Below, piece after piece: positions 48,471 to 57,694 of a DNA stretch of 64,000 nt. The stretch is taken from assembly GCA_933228895.1 (NCBI GenBank), contig OW121852.1, positions 131,807,544 through 131,871,543 on the forward strand. The letters run 5' to 3'. The notes under the pieces are model-generated. The model was given only the letters and a program-made list of their open reading frames with translations, was not told the DNA's origin and ran no database searches. A program made the position numbers and the translations under genes. The stretch comes from Platycnemis pennipes. Lineage: Eukaryota > Arthropoda > Insecta > Odonata > Platycnemididae. How positions within the stretch are numbered: position 1 is the stretch's first letter; every line of letters begins with the position of its first letter.

Positions 48471-49223
48471 GGAGAGGAGATGAAGACCAGTTAAAGTCTT
48501 CCAGTAATGGTTCTGGGTTTTCGGTCTGATTTGAATATTTATCGGACAATTTTCCACTTCTTAAGACCACGGTAACTTGAATTTTGTTTCAAGTTATTAG
48601 CATTATCTAATATTCACCAATGTTTGGGAGACAGCCTAGCCTGCATCGGAAATAACAATTGTAAACATTTATTAGTACTGACGTATGCAATTCATGGTCG
48701 ACGGATCTCCAACTCGCGAGGATATGGATGGGTTTATGCATTAAGGAACCATGACTATGTAAATGTCATATTCATGATCATTTCTTGTTATAAACGGTCA
48801 GGGAATGTATATAAATAATGGCAAGAACACTGTTCCTGATATGTAGCATCAAGAACACTATATAAACACTGAACACTTATCATCAAGAACACTGTATAAG
48901 TATTCAGTGTTCTTGTCAACTTGTGTCTTGTGTAGCATCCTCATAAGCGGAAACACACACACACACATTTCGATGCGCGATGTGATAGGTGTGTTTCGCA
49001 TTTGGTATTTCAGGATGCGTTTGTTTCGGCTTTCGGCAATGTAAAAAGCGGTGAAATGCTTGAACGATTAATTGTGCTCTATTTTGAGGGCATATATAGA
49101 TAATGCGATAGATGTTATAATATAATTTCTTAACTGGAACTATTTAATATTTCTTTTCGCCACCCCACATATGTATTTGTACTTATATGACTGTCCATGT
49201 GGTCTAGAGACAGTCAAATAGTC
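48471..49223 (+). promoter_or_regulatory. Upstream region of NUP210 with CAAGAACACT repeats
   Basis: CAAGAACACT occurs at 48822, 48850 and 48884 and inverted at 48906, twice followed by TATA-containing sequence (ACTATATAAAC, ACTGTATAAG). A CA run lies at 48952-48967. This is 260-400 bp before the NUP210 start codon. A promoter role is inferred from position only; no transcription start can be read. Confidence 0.35.
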
Positions 49224-49384
49224 ATGGCGCGGAATTTCTGGAAGACTGTGTACTTGATAACTGTAATAAGTTGGACGATTACGGAAGGATCGAAACTTAA
49301 TGTTCCACGAGTGTTACTTCCACTCTTCTCCCAACTATCTACGAACTTTACTTTAGAAGTTACCGAAGGTGGTTGCTACAAATG
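49224..49384 (+). CDS. NUP210: NUP210 (gp210) exon 1: signal peptide and N-terminus
   Basis: The ATG at 49224 starts [17 protein letters not shown], a hydrophobic signal peptide, followed by [13 protein letters not shown] and [14 protein letters not shown]. This is the conserved start of the lumenal domain of the nuclear pore membrane glycoprotein 210, a type I membrane protein that anchors pore complexes with most of its mass in the perinuclear space. An in-frame ATG at 49197 exists, but the later one directly begins a normal signal peptide. The exon ends at 49384 before GTGAGT, splitting the Trp codon (phase 2). The sequon NFT is a likely glycosylation site. The family is usually about 1,850-1,900 residues, so only its start is here. 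Confidence 0.9.
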
Positions 49385-50201
49385 GTGAGTTGAGGATGAT
49401 AACGCTATAATGAATTTGAATTGTGCTTATTTTGGTAGCGTCTACTGTTTAGTGGTTTTGACAGTTATGGGCCAAATAGAGTTTAAATTGTAGCCATTGA
49501 AGATTTGGAACTTTAAGCGAGTGCAGTGTATGTTGTGATTGAACTTATGTAGTCCGCTGGCAGTGATTTCTGACCGCTTTAGAATTTAATGTGTAATTCA
49601 AACTATAATAATTTATTCATACGGGCTACTGTAAATTGCATTATATTTCCAATACATGATAAGTGAGTCTCAATGACTTACTGGATATTCTCTTGGTTAG
49701 CTATATAAGTGTAATGGCAATCTTGGGGAACCGTTGCTGTAGTTGGGTGTTCCGTGCATTGGGTTTTTGTGAGTGGTACCCCGAAACCGCCAGTAATTAC
49801 CTGCCCCACTGCCGAACTGAATCAGTTCCCCGGTGAATGATATGCCTTTTCATTCGTCAGGATATTCCCTTTTATTTCATAATTGGCTTTTGAAATAGTT
49901 ACGTTCGGGGTGGAGCATTTCGCAGCGTCTGTACAATAGGTAAAATTTAACGTCGCGGTATGATTTTACATGGCAGAATTTGGCCCTATTTATCGAATTA
50001 GAATCATTCCACCAAGTTAATGAAGTCTGTCTCATCAAATTGTTTTCGTGAACGAAGTCTTTTATAAGCATGCATCAGGTAGTCAGCCACTTACCATGAG
50101 TGCCTTATATAAACACTAAAAAAAATCAACGTAAAATGATCAGAATGAATCACTTCCTTGGTGTTAATATTAGTTTTATTGACTTATGTTCCGTTTTTTA
50201 G

Positions 50202-50491
50202 GGCTACATCAAGGCCAGATGTAGTCTCTTTGTCTACTCTGGATGTTGATCAGCGGCTTGGGTGTTCATCTTTGGCTGTTGTCCGTGCTGCATCTGCTCA
50301 GGATGGTGGCACTGCGTTATCTGGTCGAGCAACTGCCATTGTACTGGCTGAAGAAGTCCATTCAGGCCTAGTGCTTAGGTGTGATGTGATTGTTGATGTC
50401 ATACATTCTCTCAGCATAGTCACAACAACTCGGGAACTGTTTGTTGAAGAAGCACCAGAGGCATTCGAAGTCCGTGCATATGATGATCAAG
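50202..50491 (+). CDS. NUP210: NUP210 exon 2
   Basis: Acceptor CCGTTTTTTAG precedes 50202. The first base completes the Trp codon, and the frame reads [20 protein letters not shown], then [20 protein letters not shown] and [23 protein letters not shown]. The RPDV, RCD.IVD.IH and TTREL(F/Y).E..PE blocks are those of metazoan gp210 N-terminal Ig-like repeats. Length 290 bases, ending phase 1 before GTATGT. Intron 1 is 817 bp and seems free of large insertions. Confidence 0.92.
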
Positions 50492-50742
50492 GTATGTTAT
50501 GATGATACCCACTGATAACCTCTGGGCTTCATTGCGGGAAATAGACCTTAGAAAGTGGAAATTGCCATGGTCAAACTCAGACAGAAGTAAACTGAGCAAT
50601 GAAGCCTGGGGAATCAGCATGGCCCACTCCTGTCTGGGGGAGTTGCAGGAAGGAGGTTGGAGTCACCCAGTTGAGGATAGAGTTTCGTACCCTATCCCGT
50701 GCATATCTCTTCTCTGAAAAGAGATTAGTCTTCTCTGAAGAT

Positions 50743-50970
50743 TAGTCTTTTGCCAACCAAGTTCAAGTCCTAGTGGTGCCAGATTTATCAGTGGTATACC
50801 AGTCTACTCGAGTGTTTTGTGGAAAGCACTTAGATGCATTACTCCATCCATTGGATGGGCCATTACAAGAGTGGGGGGGGGCTTGGGGCCCTTTGTTAAA
50901 CGTAGGCTAATGCTGATGCCTGATTTCTATCCACCCTTCCTCCATTCCCTGTATAATCCTACCTATAATT
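50743..50970 (+). repeat. tRNA-derived SINE of the second family, diverged copy 2
   Basis: A B-box-like AAGTTCAAGTCC at 50759, then CAGTGG.A.ACC.GTC, ACTCCATCCATTGGATGGG and GGCTAATGCTGATGCC blocks follow the body of the SINE at 48153-48470. Older copy. Confidence 0.7.
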
Positions 50971-51221
50971 GGATATAGGTAGCGTTATTCAGGGAAGTGT
51001 GGAACCCAATATATCCCACCTGTCCTCAAATGACCTCAGCTCTGTCTACTCCTGCAAGTAAAAGATACTACCAGTATAACTTCATGTCATCCACTGTGTC
51101 ATGTCATGTCTCTGAGTTTTTTACGTACTTTTCAATAGATCATCGGCAAATAATCGGAAGTTAACCTGAAATTTTGTCCGGGATATCATCAGGATGTTAA
51201 TGAGGAATGGAGTAAAAAAAT

Positions 51222-51399
51222 GTAAATTGTAGGGGTGAGTGAAGCCTTCTGAAGCCCCCCTGGCTCTTAGACCCCTTTTATGATCCATTGTGCCAACCCA
51301 CATTTTACCCGCCCACTACAGGCAGACAGGAGACAAGAGCACCGTGGTAGAGGTATGGTGGAGGGCCCATCCAACCTCTGTCTGGGCTCAACGTTGCCT
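51222..51399 (-). repeat. 5S-rRNA-derived SINE, copy 2 (5'-truncated)
   Basis: On the - strand it reads CAACGTTGAGCCCAGACAGAGG, GTTGGATGGGCC, CTCTACCACGGTG, then the shared tail GTGGGTTGGCACAATGGATC. It lacks the first part of the 5S-like head that copy 1 (46773) still has. Confidence 0.75.
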
Positions 51400-52110
51400 C
51401 ATCATCATTATCAGTCAACAATCCTAGGATTGGTTGACGCAGCCCTCCACTCGATTCTTATGCTGGCCCACCTCTTCATATTAACGTAATTCCTCTCATT
51501 CATATCCTCCACGACCTGTTCCTTATATCTCATACGAGGCCTTCCTTTTCCGTTCTTTCTGTTCACTTTTCCCTTGACGATTGTCTTAATCAGGCCATCG
51601 TGTCTCAAGATATTGCCAATTTAGTTGTCCTGTCTTCTTTTTAGAGTTTTCTGCTGACTTCCCTTTTCTCCCACTATTCTTAAGACTTCTTCGTTACTTA
51701 CTTGGTCGATCCACTTTATCATCATTCTTCGATAGCACCACATTTTGAATGCTTCCACCCTTTTCTTCTCCGCTGCTCTCATCGTCCATGCCTCACTGCC
51801 GTAAAGAAACAAGCTCCAGATATACGTTCTGATGAATTGCTTCCCTACTTCTATGCTTGCATTTCCAGCTGTAAGTAGATTATTCTTTTGGTAGAATGCC
51901 CTCTTTGGCTGAGATATTCTATTTCTTTCTTGCTTTGTCCATCCTTGGTTACTCAGCTTCCTAGGTTACTGAACTCCTTCACCTCATCAAGTTTTTGTTT
52001 TTATAGTTCACTTTGGTTTTGGCCTCTTCTTTCTTGCTGCACACCATTATCTTAGTCTTTTTCCTATTGATCTTCAGATGATATCCAACCACCGTTGCTT
52101 AACTTTGTTA
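51400..52110 (-). mobile_element. LINE 3' part, family A
   Basis: The 3' end at 51400 starts with the family tail (GTCAACAATCCTAGGATTGG on the + strand). Going - strand, 51812 encodes MFLYGSEAWTMRAAEKKRVE, then MWCYRRMMIKWIDQVSNEEV, the conserved C-terminal block of this LINE family. 5'-truncated and frameshifted. Confidence 0.8.
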
Positions 52111-52879
52111 ATCCAATGGAAAATGGTGGTTCAGTGTGGCTAGACCCTTGCCTAGGAGTAAGTACTTGTTGAAAGAGGCACTCTAACCATTAGATCATAT
52201 TGTACTCTATGATTCTGACTGAATATATGCTACTAGTGTTAGCATGATTCCGACAGCTTTAGGTTAGCTGTATTCTTAGGTGAATATATAGCAATTGAAG
52301 GTGTTCTCTTTCATTGTTGCCTCTGTCCTGGAGAAGGTTACCTGACCGGTGCTTGTTTGATACTAAATTCTGTGGGGAAATATCATGGACATGCCATTAC
52401 CCGTCATTCTTACAAATTATGTAAAATAGAAAATTCTCTGGCCCATTTATATTTTTTTGTACAACTTTTTGAGAGGTATTGTTAGAGGTATAACAATTTA
52501 TATAATATCTGAAGCTTTTTAGTATTGTTTATGCAATCTTTAAGTGTTAAGTATGAGTTGATTGCTGGCAATCCCAAGGTAATTAATGTGTTTCCACACT
52601 TACTGCATCAGTCAAAATTTATACAAACTGAAGTCATCCAGTGATTTTTGTGGAAGTGGAGCAAAGCAGGGAGTTATTTGCAGCCAAATTTTATTTAGTT
52701 GGCTGTAGAATTTAAGACCTGTTGTGTGCTTACATTGTTCGTTAAAATTTGTCTGAAAATTGCACCTCATGAATTCTAAATCAAAGTGTGTCAGTTATAC
52801 ATAATTCTGAAGATTCTGGCGATGTGGAGCGGAAGCAAAACATGATAACATGGAAAGAAAACATGAGCCAAATCCACTA

Positions 52880-54435
52880 CTGTCCAAGCAAAAAGTCGAA
52901 ATACTCGAGTTTGAAGTGTTCTATCTCAGCAACCTATTCGTATATTGCAATGAAATAAACTGAAAATGAAATAAAATTTATTTCTATGTTTTGTGAATCC
53001 ATCAGCGATTCTTCATCGTATCAACAAATTTTTTAATGGCTTTGTATGAAAAAAAGCACAGTTTTTGGCGCTCAGAAAATGGAAGCTCCGATTTGAACGA
53101 TAATTTTTCAAAAACTTCTCAAGTTATCAACAAGAGACTTCATTAGGTGCAAGATCTATCTTTTTTAAATGCATATGCTCAAGCAGAACCTTGTGACTAT
53201 GTATTTATTTACTAGCCAAAAGTTGTTGATAAATAAAACTGCTATTTTCGTTATTTAATGACTTATAAGTAGGGATGGGTCGGTTCCACTTTTTTTCGGT
53301 TCCGGTTCAGTTCTTAACTTCGGTTCTCGGTTCCGATTCTCGGTTCCGGTTCTTAATTTACCACTTACTTTGCATTGCTCAATGGTAAGATAAGGTAATC
53401 AACAATCATTTTCAGAGACTGAATTAGAATAATTCGCGACTTTGAAGCATCTAAGTACACTATTTCACCAGGTTTTAATGTGAAGCTTCCACTTTCAGAG
53501 TGCGAGTAGGTTTCAAACTGGTTTTCGCGCCAATTATTTCGGTACCGATTATTTTTGGCCTCGGTTCCAGTTCCGGTTCTAAGCTCAAGAACCGGTGGAA
53601 CCAAAGAACCGAACCGACCCATCCCTACTTAAAAGAAATTTTAAAGCACCGTAGGCAACGTATACACGCACTGTTGACGAATATTATATTTAAAATAATG
53701 AAAAATTATTACCATTGTTCAGGTAGAAATTTGTTTATTCTTGTTTTGAGGCCTGCTTAGCCGCCGAGGAAGTGGAGGGAAAGGAGGGGAAAAGCGTGTG
53801 CGGTTGCCTCTTCGACAGCTCGCGTGGTCAGTTGGTGCCGGGGACCCTGCGGGGATGTGAATCATAACAAACATCGACTTGGCAGCACTGCAATGCTTTC
53901 TCTTTTACGTGGCGAGCAGCCCTGAGCACAGCTCTGCCGGGTTGAAAATTTTTTGAACAAATACAAGTCGATACGGAACAAAGTACTGAATTGTCATAAC
54001 TTTAGCATTTATATTTGCCAACAGTGTGTGTATTCGGTGCCTACGGTGATTTAAAATTTCTTGTAAGTCGTTACATAACGAAAATAGCAGAGTTTTTTTA
54101 TCAACAACTTTTGGGTAGAAAAAAGGTTCTGCTTCAGAATATGCATTTAAAAAAGATTGATCTTGCACCTATTGAAGTCTCATGTGATAACTTGAGAAGT
54201 TTTTAAGAAATTATCGTTCAAATTGGAGCTTCCGATTTCTGAGCGCCAAAAACTGTGCTTTTTTCATATAAAGCCAAATAAAAAATTTGTTGATACGGTG
54301 AAGAATCACTGATGGTATTCACAAAACGTAGAAATAAATTTTCTTTCATTTTCAGTTTATTTCATTGCAATATATGAATAGGTTATTGAGATAGAACACT
54401 TAAAACTCGAGTATCTCGACTTTTTGCTTGGACAG
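52880..54435. mobile_element. Foldback element with long inverted arms and TA duplication
   Basis: The left end CTGTCCAAGCAAAAAGTCGA (52880) and its complement at 54416-54435 start arms that match over most of their length (left to about 53740, right from about 53930). TA flanks both ends. The unique centre of about 190 bp (53740-53930) is GC-rich, unlike the AT-rich arms. The left arm is interrupted by a hAT MITE. No transposase. TA use suggests Tc1/mariner-type mobilisation. Confidence 0.85.
53270..53627. mobile_element. hAT-type MITE nested in the foldback left arm
   Basis: Termini TAGGGATGGGTCGGTTC and the complement of GAACCGACCCATCCCTA. Flanking 8-mers CTTATAAG (53262-53269) and CTTAAAAG (53628-53635) differ at one base, and the uninterrupted right arm of the foldback has the single-copy site CTTACAAG at the same place. 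The interior is rich in CGGTTCCGGTTC repeats. Confidence 0.9.
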
Positions 54436-54893
54436 TAAATAATTTTGTCCTCTAAAATATTTTTGTGGATGTGTTGAGTTCAGTTAATGGCACAGAACTT
54501 CAAAAACACTGTTGTGTGCTACTGTGGCTTGGCAACCTATTACGAATTCACTCGTAAAATAGATGGATTTATTAAAAGTATTGAAGCACACATTTATATT
54601 AGTTTACTGATATTTTGAGTGTAGCTGGACAATGTTACCCGTTTCATCAACAGTTAATGAGGTGTCATCGTGGAAAATCATCTTCGGTGAAAAATTTGTT
54701 CCGAGTTGACATCCAATGAATTGCACGCTATGTTTCTGTGTGCGGAGTGCAAGTAATGCTTTTGGATGCTTGTTTGGGGAAAGCACTCACTGCATTAAGT
54801 CGAGTAGCTGTTGTGGAGGGGAAGCACTTGTGTACGTGTTTGACTTGTGTGGCACAGTTTATGTTGTGCTCCTTGCATTGAGCAATGGGGTCA

Positions 54894-55421
54894 TTTACCA
54901 TATTTTTTTAATTGCCAAATATGATAGAGTTTGTAAAATAAAAAGAACCGTATTTTTCCGTTTTTTGATCCGTCAATTATTTCTCGAGTTATAAACGGCA
55001 AAAAACTGATGTTTTTAACCCTTTCGGAAAAGTGGGTGTGTTGCAACCTCTGACGTATATCAACTTCGTCCAATCACAACTGAGCCCGCAAAGCTACTTC
55101 GCCTTATCGGAATGGGGGGGACACAGCTGACTCTGCCAATCGGAGGAGTTATGACAGCATCTGTGCGAGCAGACCTTCCGAGAACCCCCCTCCACTCCCT
55201 CCCCTTCCCTTAAAAGCAGTCAAAGACTGGAGGAAACTGACATCAATGTTATCCCAGCAGCTTTTTCGGTGGGCGTCACCTTTTGCTTATTTTAATTTTT
55301 GATTTTTGAGTGAATGGTTGTGGTTAGAAGATAAATTTTTTATCTAAAATTGTTTTTTAGTTTCCATCTAACAATTTCGTGTACAAAATTGCTATTTCGG
55401 TTCCGAGTAAACGCCCCCATT
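54894..55421. mobile_element. Non-autonomous TIR element, copy 2
   Basis: AATGGGGTCATTTACC to TAAACGCCCCCATT, 528 bp, close to copy 1 at 11295-11836 over the whole length, including the internal CGTATA.C.ACTTCGTCCAATC segment. Ends 221 bp before NUP210 exon 3. Confidence 0.85.
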
Positions 55422-55642
55422 TAGTGTGAAAGTTGTTACTCAAGATATGTTTACTTTGCTTGTGTTGAATGTTCATCTTTCTTTGGTACTCTACAAATTA
55501 TCACTAGTTATGCACCTATTTAACGAAATTGAGTGAATAACTGCATTTGAAGACCACGATTTGGCATATTTTTTTGTATACTTTTCAAATGTGACGCCAA
55601 GTTGGTGTGGTGATGTATTCACTCTCATTTCCTTGCACGCAG

Positions 55643-55884
55643 GCAATGAATTCTCGACGTTGGAAGGCGTGGCCTTTGAGTGGAGCATTGGGGGTCAGAA
55701 GAGGGAGAAGGCGAGCGCTGGAGGGGGCTCCTCCTCCGAGGAGGCGGCTGGCGGATCTGTGTTGCGCTTCATCACATACCGTGATTCCCCGTACGAAGCT
55801 CCTCATGGAGTGGAATTGCTGGAATCCCGTGGACTTCGTGCCAATACTGTCCTTTTGGAGGGGATGAAGACAGGATCAGCAAAG
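55643..55884 (+). CDS. NUP210: NUP210 exon 3
   Basis: Acceptor CCTTGCACGCAG precedes 55643. The frame reads GNEFSTLEGVAFEWSIGGQK, a Gly/Ser/Glu-rich insert (KASAGGGSSSEEAAGG), then LRFITYRDSPYEAP and TVLLEGMKTGSAK. The GN.FSTL.G..FEW, LRF and LL.GMKTGS.K blocks match metazoan gp210. 242 bases, phase 1 to phase 0, donor AAG|GTTTCC is weak. The low-complexity insert sits where vertebrate proteins have a variable loop. Confidence 0.92.
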
Positions 55885-56084
55885 GTTTCCTTTTGATATT
55901 TAAATAATATAGGGTGCCTAACAACATTTGTAAAGTAGTAAAAAGATGTGAATTCCATTTCAGCCTTGAAAACTGGGAATTAGATGGAACTTTTGAGTAC
56001 TAACCTTAAACTTTGAAGAATTTCATGGAATACTCATGCTCTCTAGTTTTTGGTAATTTTTGGACATCTTTTGATCATGATGGG

Positions 56085-56870
56085 TCAACAATCCTAAGAT
56101 TGGTTTGACTCTGTATCCTCTGGATTCTCTTATCATCTAACGTCTTCATATTCACGAGGGAGAAAAAGTACTATGCTGGTCCACCTGGATGTTCACCATG
56201 AAGGAGTTCCACAAAGTAATGCCACCCATTATTGAGTGCGTCTTCATGTTCACCTGTTTCTTCTCTTTCACATCCTCCTGTTCTTACTCTAGGTATCTCA
56301 TGCAAGGCCTTCCTTTTCCATTCTTCACTCATTTCCCTGACAATGTGTCATTAGTTCCCTGCCTTTTATTATTCCCTGACTTCTGGCCATCATGTGCCAA
56401 CATATGGCCAATTATGCTGTCCCATTTTCTTTTCAAAGTTTTCACTGGACTTCTCTTCCCTCCCATCTTTCTTAACACTTGTTCATTTGTCACTCGGTCG
56501 ATCCATTTCATCTTCATCATTCTTCTGTAGCACCACATTTCTTCCATCCAGCTTCAAGTCTAGCTTCCAGCCTTGGCTTCTCTGTTGCTGTCATTGTCCA
56601 TGCCCCACTGCCATAAAGAAACATCCTCTAGGCTACCGTTCTAATGAAATGTTTCCTTACTGCCACGCTTGTATTTCCAGCTGTAAGCAGAATCTTCTTC
56701 TGGTAAATGCCCTTTTCACCTGGGCTATTCTACTGACTATATCTTTCTTGCTTCGTCCATCGCTGGTTAATCAGCTTCCTAGGTAACATTACTCTTTCCC
56801 CTCTCAAGCTTTTGACTTCCTAGTTTATCGTTGGTTTTGTACCCTTTTCTCTTACATATCTATTACTTAA
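56085..56870 (-). mobile_element. LINE 3' part, family A, second intronic copy
   Basis: The tail GGTCAACAATCCTAAGATTGG at 56083 and, on the - strand, MWCYRRMMKMKWIDRVTNEQ with the following VLRKMGGKRSPVKTLKRKW match the copy at 51400-52110. Lies antisense to NUP210, like the other intronic copy. Confidence 0.75.
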
Positions 56871-57215
56871 TTCCAATGTTACTGATATGAAAATTTTGTT
56901 GTGCTGATTGAAACCCATTTATATTTGCGTAAAAGCAAGAATTGAGGCACTTCAATAGGTTGGGAGGTTTAGGTTCGTTATGAATCATTGTAGCAGTGAG
57001 ATTAAAGTGTTTGGAAACTAGCGATACTATTTGTTTCAATAAGACACGAGCCTGATAAGTAGCAGCCAATAATATCAACTTAGATCCAAGATGGTATGAT
57101 GCAAAAGTGAGGGAATCATTGAAACAACTTAAGAGTGCTATTTCATAGTGAAAATTCAGCAAGTATGTACAAAATCTGAGGTTTCAGGCGTTAATGAGTG
57201 GAAACGTATCATAAT

Positions 57216-57312
57216 AGTAACTTAAAAATGGGCAACTTCCACAGAAAAAAAACTTTTATTACGACCAGGTTTCTCGCTGTGGAAGTTGCCCATTTTTCAA
57301 GTTACTACCAGC
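57216..57312 (-). mobile_element. Inverted-arm element with partial hammerhead end
   Basis: Arms of 25 bp (CTTAAAAATGGGCAACTTCCACAG and complement, one mismatch) flank a loop that, on the - strand, contains GAAACCTGGTC, then AATAAAAG and CTGTGGAAG. This is the right half of the hammerhead set; the CTGATGA part is missing. Confidence 0.55.
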
Positions 57313-57348
57313 AAGGAGGTATATCAGGTGAGTAAAAAAAATGAGATA

Positions 57349-57480
57349 CAGTAGAAGATCAATAATCCGTAATTGTAAAGAATGGAAGACCAGTAAAACC
57401 TCTTTATATCGAAATGGAAGGGACTAATATTTTAGTCATTTTGATAAATAGATGTTCGTTATAAAGAGGTTTCAGTAAAA
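57349..57480. mobile_element. pogo/Tigger-like MITE ends
   Basis: TA-CAGTAGAAGATCAATAATCCG at 57349 is one pogo-like end. CAGTAAAACCTCTTTATATCG at 57391 and its near-complement CGTTATAAAGAGGTTTCAG at 57457-57475 form a short 85-bp inverted element. Confidence 0.55.
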
Positions 57481-57694
57481 ACATGCATATTCTGCCTTAT
57501 GCAACATTTTGGCAATTGTATGTTCTGCTGTCTCTTTAATTTCTATTTTTTTATATTTAAACATACGCAGTTATGACTTTACATAGTTTTAATGATAATA
57601 AAAGCCAGGGAACTAAAACTTATCATAGAAACAACTTCGGCCTGAACTTTGTGGAATTTTCCCATACTTGAAAATAAGATTAAACTTTTTAGTT

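Larger units (their letters stand above)
50492..55642 (+). other. NUP210 intron 2, packed with nested repeats
   Basis: A 5.15-kb intron holding a SINE (50743-50970), an inverted 5S-derived SINE, a LINE fragment, a foldback element with a hAT MITE inside, and a TIR element. About 52120-52870 and 54440-54890 are plain AT-rich DNA. Confidence 0.8.

Noticed and set aside
48951..48967. CRISPR or satellite array
   Set aside because: Only a simple CA run; no spaced direct repeats anywhere in the window.
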